Below, piece by piece: positions 1 through 9,542 of a stretch of 64,000 nucleotides of DNA. A program made the position numbers and the translations under genes. Position 1 is the stretch's first letter, and each line of letters opens with the position of its first letter. This DNA comes from Anabaena minutissima FACHB-250 (GTDB lineage Bacteria > Cyanobacteriota > Cyanobacteriia > Cyanobacteriales > Nostocaceae). The stretch spans positions 1 through 64,000 of the forward strand of contig NZ_JACJRG010000005.1 of assembly GCF_014697125.1 (NCBI RefSeq). The letters run 5' to 3'. The notes beneath the pieces are model-generated. The model was not told where the DNA came from and ran no database searches. It saw only the letters and a program-made list of their open reading frames with translations.

Positions 1-151
1 GGGACTAGATGGATTAAATCTTACCCTAGCCCGGATAGTCCCACTTTGTTTCCAACTTGATTGCTTATCAGGCGAGTCCTTTTGTCAATAGGGTTTGAGA
101 CGCGCTAACCCTGATTTATTATAGAACTTAATATTGTGAATTAAGTCTCTA

Positions 152-302
152 CAATATATCGATTATTCTCGACCCATATTGTCTGGTATATTTGGTGTTT
201 GAACTGTTCTCCAATCTTCTGAATAAATTCCTTGTTGAACAAAACGGTGAAAACTTGAATATTGCCACTCTTTGGGAGATTCGCATAAACCATGATTGAC
301 AG
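152..302 (-). pseudogene. Duplicated 3' end of the RAYT gene
   Basis: This 151-bp block is a near copy of the 151 bp at 378-528, which are the last codons of the neighbouring RAYT transposase plus the bases just after its stop. The two copies are separated by a 65-bp palindromic repeat. The copy has no start and encodes only the C-terminal tail (compare VQIPNIPDN in the intact gene). It is most simply a partial tandem duplication that either carried or later received the palindrome. It is not expected to make a functional protein. Confidence 0.75.
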
Positions 303-313
303 ATAGCAAGGCG

Positions 314-378
314 GTAGGGTGCGTCAGCTTGAGTGGATGATTTAATCGCGAAAATGAATCTATGCTGACGCACCCTAC
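314..378. repeat. 65-bp palindromic repeat, copy 1 (GTAGGGTGCGTCAG family)
   Basis: The ends are inverted repeats: GTAGGGTGCGTCAGC on the left and GCTGACGCACCCTAC on the right, around an AT-rich core. Related copies lie at 1004-1067, 2083-2147 and 30023-30087. The fold and the nearby RAYT gene suggest a non-autonomous REP/MITE-type element. That the RAYT acts on it is inference. Confidence 0.8.
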
Positions 379-388
379 AATATGTCGG

Positions 389-940
389 TTATTCTCGACC
401 GATATTGTCAGGGATATTTGGTATTTGAACTGTTCCCCAATCTTCTGAATAAATTCTTTGTTGAACAAAACGGTGAAAACTTGAATATTGCCATTTTTTG
501 GGAGACTGACATAAACCATGTTTGACAGGATTGTAATGAATATAATCACAATGGTTAGCAAAATCTTTTTCATCTCTAATTAAATGTTCCCAATATCGCC
601 TTTGCCATAAATTACCTTCTTGGCGTTTTTGGCGAGATTCACTAATCTCTGCTGTAATGTTTAACTGTTCTGCACAACTTTGGGTAACAAAGCTTTTAAT
701 CAATCGCCAACGAATCGCATAATTACCATCATTTTCTGGTAAAGTCCAGATACAATGAATATGTTCTGGTAGAAGAGCGATCGCATCAAGAGAGAACGGA
801 TAAAGTTGCTTAACTCGCCTAATAGCCTTTCTCAAATTGTCTCTTCCTATATCGCTACATAACCAAGGGATTCTTTGGTAAGTTACCTGTGTAAAAAAGA
901 AAGTACCCCCACAGGCTATGACTCGGCGATAATTAGACAT
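389..940 (-). CDS. REP-associated tyrosine transposase (RAYT, Y1_Tnp family)
   Basis: A 183-residue single-strand transposase of the IS200-like HUH/Y1 class, which nicks and joins DNA hairpins through a tyrosine. The HUH motif is visible as EHIHCIW near residue 60, and the catalytic-tyrosine helix as YIHYNPVKHG near residue 136. An Arg/Trp-rich stretch (NLWQRRYWEH) between them is typical of RAYTs. Length is normal for the family. The last ~50 codons are duplicated just downstream, and three 65-bp palindromes lie within 1.8 kb. RAYT genes usually sit singly beside the REP-like palindromes they may mobilise, which fits. It is probably intact. Confidence 0.85.
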   Translation of the reverse strand: MSNYRRVIACGGTFFFTQVTYQRIPWLCSDIGRDNLRKAIRRVKQLYPFSLDAIALLPEHIHCIWTLPENDGNYAIRWRLIKSFVTQSCAEQLNITAEISESRQKRQEGNLWQRRYWEHLIRDEKDFANHCDYIHYNPVKHGLCQSPKKWQYSSFHRFVQQRIYSEDWGTVQIPNIPDNIGRE

Positions 941-1003
941 AGTTCAGTATACTATTTCAGTATTATTTCATTTTAAGCACAAAAATTTTAACTTACACTA
1001 ATT

Positions 1004-1067
1004 TAGGGTGCGTCAGCTTGGATACACTATTCCATCATGAACATCAATTAATGCTGACGCACCCTAC
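1004..1067. repeat. Palindromic repeat, copy 2
   Basis: Inverted ends TAGGGTGCGTCAGC and GCTGACGCACCCTA flank a core unlike that of copy 1. The ~30 bp after it (ACAGAATAATTTTTGGG and on to GTGTTAG) are nearly the same as those after copy 3, so the mobile or duplicated unit was longer than the palindrome. The rest of the 941-1314 gap is AT-rich and shows no gene. Confidence 0.8.
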
Positions 1068-1314
1068 AGAATAATTTTTGGGGAAAAAGTGTTAGCCTAG
1101 CTTACCGTAGTTATACATAATAAGGATAAATTTGCAGGTATATGCACAGGCTATCCCTACGCTAACGCTTGGCGACAATTTAGATTAGATATATTTCAGT
1201 TTATTAGGCAGTATAATTTAATTTTGACTGCAATTATTTTGAATTTGATGATTTAATCATACTAATAATTTATTATATAATGTAACTAATAAGTCGGAAA
1301 TTATCATTGAAAAT

Positions 1315-1578
1315 ATGTCAGCAGAAACCCTACATCAAATACTTAAACAATTAGAAACACTAGAAATAGAAGAACTTCAGCAACTTAATCAGACGCTTCA
1401 GAAGCATCTTGCTAATAAAGACGAAAATCACAAGCAAGCAGCATTTCATCAAGCATTATTAGATGCTGGGTTAGTGAAGCATATTAAGCATCCTTCTTAT
1501 GAGCTAATAACCGAACGACAACTAATTCATGTTGAGGGAAAGCCTATTTCGGAAACTATCATTGAGGAACGCCGTTAG
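1315..1578 (+). CDS. Antitoxin of a VapBC-like pair
   Basis: A small 87-residue protein directly upstream of a PIN-domain toxin; its stop codon abuts the toxin ATG with no spacer. The N-terminal half (LKQLETLEIEELQQLNQTL) is a Leu/Glu-rich helix that could pair with itself or the toxin. The C-terminal half ends in short charged residues. Known: such genes in cyanobacteria usually encode the labile antitoxin that binds the PIN nuclease and represses the operon. The DNA-binding fold is not obvious by eye, so the role rests mainly on gene order. Confidence 0.65.
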   Translation: MSAETLHQILKQLETLEIEELQQLNQTLQKHLANKDENHKQAAFHQALLDAGLVKHIKHPSYELITERQLIHVEGKPISETIIEERR

Positions 1579-2043
1579 ATGTCAGTGTATTTCCTGGACA
1601 GTAGCGCATTAGTCAAGCGTTATATCAGCGAAACTGGATCAGCTTGGATCTTAGGACTATTCGATCCGACTCTCAATAATGAGGTATTTATAGCAGCAAT
1701 AACTGCTGTAGAAATTATTGCCGCTATTACCAGGCGATCGCGTGCTGGAAGTATTAGCCTGACTGATGCGACAGTAATATGCAATCAATTCAAAAGTGAT
1801 CTACAAACAGACTATCAAATTGTTGAGATCACAGAAAATATTATTAATTATGGAATGATATTATCTCAAACTTACGGCTTACGAGGTTATGATGCTATCC
1901 AACTAGCAGCAGGACGAGCTGTCAACATTCTTTGCATCGCTAATGGATTACCTGCTATTACTTTTGTTTCCGCAGATAATGAGTTGAATACAGCAGTAAT
2001 CAGTGAAGGATTGATGGTAAAAAACCCTAACAAGCACCCATAG
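1579..2043 (+). CDS. vapC: VapC-type PIN-domain ribonuclease toxin
   Basis: A 154-residue PIN-domain protein, the usual length for VapC toxins, which cut specific RNAs with a Mg2+-bound acidic cluster. The expected acidic residues are visible: Asp in YFLDSSALVKRY at the N-terminus, Glu in AVEIIAAI near residue 44, Asp in GYDAIQLA near residue 100 and Asp in FVSADNEL near residue 127. It starts immediately after the upstream antitoxin-like gene, as expected for a co-translated pair. It lies inside the nifD element, where it could act as an addiction module against loss; that is inference. Confidence 0.85.
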   Translation: MSVYFLDSSALVKRYISETGSAWILGLFDPTLNNEVFIAAITAVEIIAAITRRSRAGSISLTDATVICNQFKSDLQTDYQIVEITENIINYGMILSQTYGLRGYDAIQLAAGRAVNILCIANGLPAITFVSADNELNTAVISEGLMVKNPNKHP

Positions 2044-2082
2044 TTGATGGTGAAAAATCTTGCTGATAAATCAGCTAAACAA

Positions 2083-2147
2083 GTAGGGTGCGTCAGCTTG
2101 AGTGGATGATTTAATAACGAAAATAAATCTATGCTGACGCACCCTAC
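2083..2147. repeat. 65-bp palindromic repeat, copy 3
   Basis: The core is almost the same as copy 1 (both have GAGTGGATGATTTAAT), with the same inverted ends. Downstream bases match those after copy 2. It sits 39 bp after the vapC stop and could also act as a transcript-end hairpin. Confidence 0.8.
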
Positions 2148-2273
2148 AGAATAATTTTTGGGAAAAAAGTGTTAGATGGCGTAACCGCCCAGCATAACTG
2201 ATCGCAACAACATAAAGTACAATAAAATATAATACACACAAAGCCTGTTATTACCTTTTGTGAGGCAGTCTTC

Positions 2274-2834
2274 ATGGTACAGACCCCATCCAAACCAATC
2301 ACATTGGACGAGTTCCTGAAATTACCAGAAACAAAACCCGCCAGTGAATACATAGAAGGTAAGATTATCCAAAAACCTATGCCACAAGGAAAACACAGCG
2401 CAATACAAGGTGAATTTGTACCTGTTATTAATAGTGTAGTTAAACCGCAACGTATTGCTCGTGCCTTTCCTGAGTTACGTTGTACATTTGGCGGCCGTTC
2501 AACTGTACCTGACATCACGGTTTTTATTTGGAGTCGGATTCCCCGTGACGAGAATGGAGAAATCGCTAATACATTTCCTATTGCTCCAGACTGGACAATT
2601 GAAATTTTATCACCTGATCAAAGTCAGACAAAAGTAACTAAAAATATCCTTCATTGTTTGAAACATGGAACTCAAATGGGTTGGTTAATTGACCCCGATG
2701 AGCAAACTGTGTTTGTTTACCGTCCTCAACAAGAAACTGAAGTATTTGATGAGCCAGATGCACTCATACCTGTACCATCATTTGCCAGTGGACTTCAATT
2801 AACTATTCAAGACTTGTTTAGTTGGTTGCTGTAG
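2274..2834 (+). CDS. Uma2 family (DUF820) putative nuclease
   Basis: A 186-residue protein of the Uma2/DUF820 family, very numerous in filamentous cyanobacteria. The fold is related to PD-(D/E)XK restriction nucleases, but the substrate is unknown. Family landmarks are visible: ITLDEFLKLPETKPASEYI at the N-terminus, VPDITVF in the middle (the conserved Asp), and DWTIEILSPDQS followed by GWLIDPDEQTVFVYRP. The length is typical and the frame is open. It stands alone between two toxin-antitoxin-type loci. Any role in element maintenance is inference. Confidence 0.85.
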   Translation: MVQTPSKPITLDEFLKLPETKPASEYIEGKIIQKPMPQGKHSAIQGEFVPVINSVVKPQRIARAFPELRCTFGGRSTVPDITVFIWSRIPRDENGEIANTFPIAPDWTIEILSPDQSQTKVTKNILHCLKHGTQMGWLIDPDEQTVFVYRPQQETEVFDEPDALIPVPSFASGLQLTIQDLFSWLL

Positions 2835-3206
2835 TGAAAGTTATGACTCTCTGACGCTATTTTACTCAAAAACAACGCCACGATCAATTTCTGCGATCGC
2901 TAAATCAACTCCGACTGACTCTAAGAAGATAGAACCCTCAAAATCGTTAAATTCACTCCGTCACCAACCTTGGGATTTTTTGGTGTAACGTTCCACAAAA
3001 TGTTCATTCTGAGGCGATAGATTAAGCTTCGGATTAATTTGCGATCGCTTACGCTAGGTCTGTATATCCGTAACCCAAGGACTAGTTTGGCTTTCTCAGA
3101 CCGAGCCACCACCAGAACAAATTCCATCCCGTTTCTGAAGCTTTGGGAAGAATCAAGTTACTATTGAGTAAGCTGTAGAATAATCATTCTTGAGCAAAGA
3201 GAACTT
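2835..3206. other. Intergenic stretch with a possible gene remnant
   Basis: No intact gene is seen. On the minus strand, a reading frame ending near 2868 gives FLESVGVDLAIAEIDRGVVF before a stop, and a different frame just upstream of it gives TPKNPKVGDGVN. This could be the frameshifted tail of a small unknown protein. I do not recognise a family. Two HIP1-type sites are present. Confidence 0.3.
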
Positions 3207-3419
3207 ATGACCTTAGCTGAGATACTTCCGGCTGTTCAACGACTATCAGCGATAGAAAAACTCAAACTTATTCGGATTCTAGCAGAGGATTTGGACGTAG
3301 CAGAGGATATTTCGCCATTAGAACCTTTCAAAACTTACGACTTACCAACTCCATATAATAGCTTCGGAGCAGGTGCAATTTTGATGGATGCACTCAAGCA
3401 ATCCGATATAGACCATTAA
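3207..3419 (+). CDS. Small antitoxin-like protein, toxin partner degraded
   Basis: A 70-residue protein whose N-terminus (MTLAEILPAVQRLSAIEKL) resembles small cyanobacterial antitoxins encoded before PIN-domain toxins. It has the typical Leu/Ile-rich helix followed by LAEDLD and an acidic linker. The toxin that should follow is present only as a 32-codon C-terminal fragment about 100 bp downstream, so this is probably a solitary survivor of a VapBC locus. Whether it is still expressed, or protects against related toxins such as the VapC encoded at 1579-2043, cannot be told from sequence. Confidence 0.6.
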   Translation: MTLAEILPAVQRLSAIEKLKLIRILAEDLDVAEDISPLEPFKTYDLPTPYNSFGAGAILMDALKQSDIDH

Positions 3420-3525
3420 TGATGTATGCGATTTAAGTATTCAACTCTTAGCCCAATTGCCTGAAACTTGAGAGATTGAGTTTTTAATTTTCATCCTTAT
3501 ATTCAGCAACACCGAAAATTTTAGT

Positions 3526-3621
3526 GCGATCGCTCTATCCCGTAAACTAGTTTTATTAACGCGCAATCATCGAGATTTGAAAAAAGTACCCGGATTGTTA
3601 ATTGAGGATTGGACTGTTTAA
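3526..3621 (+). pseudogene. C-terminal remnant of a VapC PIN toxin
   Basis: An open stretch reads LVLLTRNHRDLKKVPGLLIE then DWTV and a stop. This matches the usual C-terminus of FitB/VapC-like PIN proteins (VTRNxRDF...G..IEDW). No start and no N-terminal acidic residues are present. With the intact antitoxin-like gene upstream it marks a decayed toxin-antitoxin locus. Confidence 0.7.
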
Positions 3622-3710
3622 TTAAGTTTTTGATAGTAGGTGCGATCGCCTAGCTAATCAAGGTAATTGCATTCTGTATTATTGGGTGCGACTCACTCAT
3701 CCCCATATAA

Positions 3711-5153
3711 TTAAATTGTGACTTCTGCTAAAACTGCCAAATCTAAACTATTTAATATACTAGACTTTATTGGGCGTTTTTCATCCCAAAATACCAGAGA
3801 TGAATAAAAATCTTTTGCTAGTGAAGAAGTCAAAAGTTCAAAGGTTTTAAAGGCGGTTTTTTCATCCTCAAAGCTAAGAAAGTAAACTGTATCATCAAAT
3901 ATAGTCGGCTTTTCAGATATTTTACCAATCAATCTAAATTCTAATTTTTTGTAAAGTCCACAAATTGCAATTTTCCAAGGATAAAAACTATATGACCCAA
4001 CACCAAAAATAGAAAATCTGGGCTTATTCTGATAAATTTTACTTTTTCTAATATCTAATAATTTTTCATGTGTTTCTAAATATTTCCATGTTTTAGGAGC
4101 TAAATATCTTATATTTTCAGTTGGTTCACCAACAAATTTTTGAGTAACTAAAATATATCTGTCAGTTGCAATTGTTTTGTTCTGAGCAACATAAGAACCT
4201 TTGATTAAAGGAAAAAGATAAGTTTCTTCTATATCAACAATTTCCCCTAATCCATTTATAAAAATATCATTAATTTTATGTAATTCCATGACACTCGCAC
4301 AATCATGCTTAATGCCAGAACGCCATTTTATGTTGGTTTTATTATTATATAATTTTTCCAACCTTTTTAAAGTAACTAAATCCTTGACTAGAATTTTGTT
4401 ATGATAACCTATTCGATAGTATTTTGAAGTTTCAAGATTGTCAAATATATCACAAAAATAGTTTTTTGAAATTAAATCAAACTTGCACAAAAACAAACAA
4501 GCGTCAACATTTACACTAAAATACTTTTTTGCATCTATTTTGTAAGTTGCAGAGTAAGCTAGATTGAATTTTTGAGAATGAATATAGTTTAATAATTTCC
4601 TGGAAACAGAATTTTTACAAAGCATTGCCAGATAACCATTATGCTTTTGCAAGCATTGCACAAGCCGAATTAACATCCATTCTGATATATCAAAGTTACT
4701 CTTACCAGTGATTGCATCTAATCCATGATGGTTTTGAAAATTGTTCTTTATTGGCAAGTTTTCACTATCAATACTACCTTGTTTTGAATTTGTTACCCAA
4801 GGGAAATTACCAACTATTAAAATTTCCTTATTGAATTGCCCTATGATTGATGACCAATCAACCTGGAAGAAATCTCCACATCTAATATCGAATCTTTTAT
4901 CATTTAAAAAAATCTGTTTCTCTTTAATTTTATCTAAATAATGAGAGTTTATCTCAATTCCGAAAATCTTTTTTGCTCTTGGAAACGAATGTGAAGCCGC
5001 CTCGATAAAATTTCCTAGTCCACAGGTTGGCTCAACTATAATATCTGGATTTACACCCAGTTGAACTAGCTTTTCGCATATTTTTTCAGCTAATTCTAAC
5101 GGCGTTTGAAAATCTCCATATTCTAATTTTCTTTTCTCAACATTATGAATCAT
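3711..5153 (-). CDS. DNA adenine-N6 methyltransferase of a type II R-M system
   Basis: A 480-residue class I methyltransferase. The SAM-binding motif is visible as VEPTCGLGNFIEAA near residue 41, with a second acidic SAM-binding motif FGIEIN near residue 64. The catalytic motif IV is NFPW (VGNFPWVTNS) near residue 117; an N-x-P-W/Y/F core marks methylation of adenine N6. The C-terminal ~250 residues should hold the target recognition region. The start codon overlaps the stop of the upstream nuclease gene by 4 bp (ATGA), so the two were translationally coupled. The frame is intact although the nuclease is broken. The recognition site cannot be read from sequence. It is AT-rich relative to the nif genes, consistent with transfer. 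Confidence 0.85.
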   Translation of the reverse strand: MIHNVEKRKLEYGDFQTPLELAEKICEKLVQLGVNPDIIVEPTCGLGNFIEAASHSFPRAKKIFGIEINSHYLDKIKEKQIFLNDKRFDIRCGDFFQVDWSSIIGQFNKEILIVGNFPWVTNSKQGSIDSENLPIKNNFQNHHGLDAITGKSNFDISEWMLIRLVQCLQKHNGYLAMLCKNSVSRKLLNYIHSQKFNLAYSATYKIDAKKYFSVNVDACLFLCKFDLISKNYFCDIFDNLETSKYYRIGYHNKILVKDLVTLKRLEKLYNNKTNIKWRSGIKHDCASVMELHKINDIFINGLGEIVDIEETYLFPLIKGSYVAQNKTIATDRYILVTQKFVGEPTENIRYLAPKTWKYLETHEKLLDIRKSKIYQNKPRFSIFGVGSYSFYPWKIAICGLYKKLEFRLIGKISEKPTIFDDTVYFLSFEDEKTAFKTFELLTSSLAKDFYSSLVFWDEKRPIKSSILNSLDLAVLAEVTI

Positions 5154-5812
5154 GGATTCTTTCTATAAACAGTAAGTATGCCATCTTCTTGACCAGCACG
5201 TTCTATTACTCTTCCATATTGAAGCCGCCACTGCAAAGCATTAGAAATGGTCAAAAATCCCTGCATAGGTGTATTTATAAGTATTTCGTCTGCGATGTTA
5301 CCTGCCTCAATCTCATCGACTGGTAGATTGCGATCGCTCATAAAGGCAATTAAATCATCTTTGTTCCCTTCATTCGCCAAAATATTGCAGATTCCGCGAG
5401 TCATCTGGAAATCTGCTGTTCTTTCAGCACTGACGTAAATCGTATGCAAAATGTTTAGGGTCGCTGTGCGGTTGGTGCTATTGTCTGTTTTATCGTAGAC
5501 GAAAATCAGCAATGAATACCCAAGCCCAAAAATCTTTTGCCGTGCAGATTTAAACGGACATGATGATTGTGGTTGTCTAATGCTTGTTACCTTGACATCT
5601 ACAAATAATCCTGGAAAGTCAATACCACTTGCAGAATTCCCCTGGATAAACTCATACCGTTGTTTGAGATAAAGTCTAAATTTTTGCTCTATTTATGTTC
5701 CGACTGCTTTCCCATCAGTAACACCGTAAAGTAATGGTTCTGGGTGTATGGACTCGGTGGCTGAAAATGTCGCAGCTTCTATGCAGAGGGTTTCTGTGGT
5801 CAAGATTGTCAT
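5150..5812 (-). pseudogene. Restriction endonuclease with in-frame stop codon
   Basis: Reading from an ATG at the upper coordinate gives a 220-residue protein, but codon 40 is TAA (at 5693-5695). After the stop the frame stays open to the end. It includes GIDFPGLFVDVK, a good PD-(D/E)XK nuclease core (Asp, then Asp-Val-Lys), followed by a strand-forming stretch LLIFVYDK. It sits directly before and overlaps the methyltransferase gene, as in type II R-M operons. A single base change at the stop would restore the frame. Unless the stop is read through or the reading is a sequencing error, restriction is lost. A shorter product starting at an internal Met would lack the catalytic Asp region. Confidence 0.75.
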
Positions 5813-6182
5813 GGGTGTAGCAAAAATTAGTATAAAAATTATAAATGCTATGTGCCTTGGAATTAACCACTATAACTATGAGACCTAGTATTCTTGTAGT
5901 GCGATCGCCTACACTGTGTCTTTTGTGCCTTGGCGTAGCTTAGCATAGCGACCACTCTATCCAGTAATAGCGTCTCAGAGAAAAAGAAAATGGTAATTGA
6001 TTATATAGCAGAAACTTTTGGGTATTCTCTTTATAAGCATACATTTGTTAAACAGCACTGCACCAAAAAGTCATAGAAATTCAAATCAGTTAAAGTCCTT
6101 ATGTAACACATCTCACATCTTTGATATAAATGCAATTTTTTGTGCTAATAACTTCTCGACTTTCATTACTGAAGCAAATCTT
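5813..6182. other. Intergenic region, divergent from the R-M pair
   Basis: It lies between the broken nuclease gene (leftward) and a small rightward gene, so it may hold both promoters. One HIP1 site is seen, together with TTGGCGTAGCTTAGCATAGC, a fragment of a common Nostoc interspersed repeat. I see no gene. Confidence 0.4.
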
Positions 6183-6602
6183 ATGATATCAGCTAGAATT
6201 GGTAATTATTTTGCATCCCCAAAGACAGGTGTAATAGGAAAATTAGTTAGTATTTCAAATAGTGAATATGACTTACTGGTCAACAACCAAGTTTTTCAGT
6301 TAAATCATTCACAGTTTCATAAATTGATACTAGTCCCAGACACTATACTTCACGTATTAAACTGCCCAGATGAAATATTGTTAGAAACTCATAAGCAACT
6401 TATAGATTCTTTTCTTGATGCAGCTAGATTTTTATACTATGATGGAAATCTTGAATATGAAGTGCTTCAAACATGGCGGGAGAAACTTGGATTTACTGTT
6501 GCTAATGAAATTTCTTCATTATCGAATAATGACAACTCATTAGAATATGGTGGTCTATATTTGGGCGGGGATTGGAGAGATGATTACGATGCACGTTACT
6601 AA
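6183..6602 (+). CDS. Hypothetical protein, acidic C-terminus
   Basis: I do not recognise a family. From the ATG chosen it encodes 139 residues: ISARIGNYFASPKTGVIGKL at the start looks like a small beta-barrel or SH3-like segment, followed by a helical middle (ETHKQLIDSFLDAARFLYYD) and an acidic Gly-rich tail (GGLYLGGDWRDDYDARY). The frame stays open upstream to a TTG 55 codons earlier, but that extension is AT-driven and low in helix-forming residues, so I favour the internal ATG. No clear ribosome-binding site supports either. It is the last cargo gene before the nifD border. Confidence 0.5.
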   Translation: MISARIGNYFASPKTGVIGKLVSISNSEYDLLVNNQVFQLNHSQFHKLILVPDTILHVLNCPDEILLETHKQLIDSFLDAARFLYYDGNLEYEVLQTWREKLGFTVANEISSLSNNDNSLEYGGLYLGGDWRDDYDARY

Positions 6603-6858
6603 ATTTTGACCAACGAATATTTATATTCAATACCCCAAATAATTATTTTGTCTAGAGTTGAGGCGATGTTTACAACAGGCTACGCGATCGCCCAAATTTC
6701 CCACATTAATCTAAAATAATAACAATCAAAATAGTCTTTCATTTTACAGTTTTCATCTAACCCAAATTTAAGCAAAACCCAAAAACCATACCCAATAAGA
6801 GTTATATTTTCTTAAGCCGCAAAAATATATTGTTCCTAGATAACCCTAAAACCTGTAT

Positions 6859-8301
6859 TTAGGCTAAAAATAGACTCTTTTTTCTCCCCTCACCAAAAAA
6901 CCTTACCTCATCTGACATCTGCGCCCTATCGCTAGGTTCGGAGTAATCCCAAGAGTGCATTTGACGGAAGGGAAGACCCATCTTTTGGAAGACGTACTTC
7001 TCTTTAATACCAGAAGCGATTAAATCAGGCTTCTTAGCTTTTACGAACTCTTCAAATTCGTAGGCGGTAACGTCATCGTAAATGATGGTGGCGTTATCGA
7101 TGTAGTCAGCTGTACGTTTGTAATCGTCGTTGTGACCGAATTCGTAGCCAGTACCAACAACCTTGATACCCAAGTCTTCAAAAGCGGGAACAACGTGACG
7201 AGGACGTAGACCACCTACGTACAACATTACGGTGTTACCTTCTAGGCGAGGACGGTACTTCTCAAGTACAGACTTCATTACAGGTGTGTACTTAGCAATT
7301 ACCTTCTCGGCGTTTTCTTGAATCTTGGAGTCAAATTTAGCTGCGATTTCACGTAAAGATGCAGCAATCTTGGTAGGACCGAAGAAGTTGAACTCCATCC
7401 AAGGCATACCGTAAGCTTCTTCCAAACTACGGCAGATGTAGTTCATAGAACGGTAGCAGTGGATCAGAACCAACTTAGCAGCAGGTCCTTGGATCAACTC
7501 GTTGAGAGTACCATCACCAGACCACTGAGCTACTACACGTAAGCCCATTTCTTCTAACAGCATCCGGCTGGCCCAAGCATCACCACCGATGTTGTAGTCA
7601 CCGATTAAGGCTACATCATAGGGGCTTGGCTCGAAGTCAAGTCTGTTTTCTTTCTTCAGCTTGTCGTATTCTGGGAAAATCCAGTCACGAATAGCATCGT
7701 TAGCGATGTGGTGTCCTAAAGACTGAGATACACCACGGAAACCTTCGCAACGTAAGGGTATAACAGGCTTACCAATTTGCTTAGAAGTTTTCTTAGCTAC
7801 AGCTTCGATGTCATCCCCAATTAGACCGATGGGACATTCAGATTGAATGGAAACACCACGGTTGAGTGGGAAAAGAACGTCGAGTTCTTCAATGAGTTTA
7901 ATGAGTTTTTTGTCACCACCGAACACGATGTCGCGTTCTTGGAAGTCGGAGGTGAAGTGCATAGTACCAAAGGAGTTGATACCAGTTACACCAACGTAGT
8001 AGTTACGACGACCAGACCAAGACCAGTAACCGCAACCTACAGGACCGTGGCTGATGTGGATCATGTCCTTAATAGGACCCCAAACTACACCCTTAGAACC
8101 TGCATAAGCACAACCACGGGCGGTCATTACACCAGGAACGGATTTGATGTTAGACTTAACGCCGCAATCAGACTTGTTTTCTTCGTGGACGTTGAGGTGT
8201 TTTTCGCGTTTTTTGCGGGATTTTTCGGGATAAGCTTTCAGAACTTCTTGAAGAAGTTCCTTATTTTCATCTACAAGATTCTTGTTTTCTGGAGGTGTCA
8301 T
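6859..8301 (-). CDS. nifD: Nitrogenase MoFe protein alpha chain, truncated by element
   Basis: The alpha subunit of dinitrogenase binds FeMo-cofactor and shares the P-cluster with NifK. P-cluster cysteines are Cys64, Cys90 and Cys156; cofactor ligands Cys282 (in [10 protein letters not shown]) and His449 (in [10 protein letters not shown]) are both present. Residues 1-454 are native NifD. From 455 on, the expected GPYHG-type C-terminus is replaced by [11 protein letters not shown] and more, encoded by the element, giving 480 residues against about 497 in relatives. The missing ~43 residues should be beyond the left edge. In vegetative cells this makes a non-functional chain; excision of the element in heterocysts restores the full frame and links it to nifK. 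It lies 138 bp after nifH in the same operon. Confidence 0.95.
   Translation of the reverse strand: MTPPENKNLVDENKELLQEVLKAYPEKSRKKREKHLNVHEENKSDCGVKSNIKSVPGVMTARGCAYAGSKGVVWGPIKDMIHISHGPVGCGYWSWSGRRNYYVGVTGINSFGTMHFTSDFQERDIVFGGDKKLIKLIEELDVLFPLNRGVSIQSECPIGLIGDDIEAVAKKTSKQIGKPVIPLRCEGFRGVSQSLGHHIANDAIRDWIFPEYDKLKKENRLDFEPSPYDVALIGDYNIGGDAWASRMLLEEMGLRVVAQWSGDGTLNELIQGPAAKLVLIHCYRSMNYICRSLEEAYGMPWMEFNFFGPTKIAASLREIAAKFDSKIQENAEKVIAKYTPVMKSVLEKYRPRLEGNTVMLYVGGLRPRHVVPAFEDLGIKVVGTGYEFGHNDDYKRTADYIDNATIIYDDVTAYEFEEFVKAKKPDLIASGIKEKYVFQKMGLPFRQMHSWDYSEPSDRAQMSDEVRFFGEGRKKSLFLA
6939..6949 (-). other. nifD element attachment core (GGATTACTCCG)
   Basis: On the minus strand the sequence is GGATTACTCCG, identical to the 11-bp direct repeat known at both ends of the Anabaena nifD element and recombined by XisA. 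It overlaps codons for Trp451-Asp-Tyr-Ser454 of NifD, exactly where the protein leaves the family sequence. The second copy should be off the left edge. Confidence 0.93.
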
Positions 8302-8439
8302 AGTCTGCCTCGATGACTCTTACGAATGGGGAAATAGAAGGATTAAAGGGAGGGGAGAGGGAGAAGTGGGGAAGGGAGAGTGGGAAGGAAAATTACTTCC
8401 TCATCTTCCTTTCTCCGTATCTCCTAATTACGGCATTAC
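8302..8439 (-). promoter_or_regulatory. nifH-nifD spacer with purine/pyrimidine hairpin
   Basis: In the mRNA sense a purine-rich run (GGAGAAAGGAAGATGAGGAAG) is followed after a short loop by a long pyrimidine run (CTTCCCACTCTCCC and on), so a stable stem-loop can form just after the nifH stop. Such a fold can protect the nifH message from 3' decay and so raise NifH over NifDK. The fold was judged by eye only. Confidence 0.5.

Positions 8440-9542
<1,103 letters not shown>

Larger units (their letters stand above)
1..6949. mobile_element. nifD element (partial, nifD-side end)
   Basis: Seen: nifD coding sequence is normal up to a Ser codon lying in the 11-bp word GGATTACTCCG (minus strand), then diverges into an unrelated 26-residue tail. 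Known: this word is the direct repeat at which the XisA recombinase excises the nifD element during heterocyst development in Anabaena. Inferred: everything left of the core is element interior, because nif transcription runs leftward and the nifD 3' end and nifK must lie beyond the element. The visible cargo is a RAYT transposase, toxin-antitoxin genes, a Uma2 protein, a restriction-modification pair and small unknowns. No recombinase is visible, so xisA is presumably at the other end. The far border, and so the element size, is outside the window. Confidence 0.85.

Noticed and set aside
7843-8316. A 157-residue gene on the plus strand
   Set aside because: It lies entirely antisense to nifD, has a composition typical of an antisense shadow and no recognisable family.
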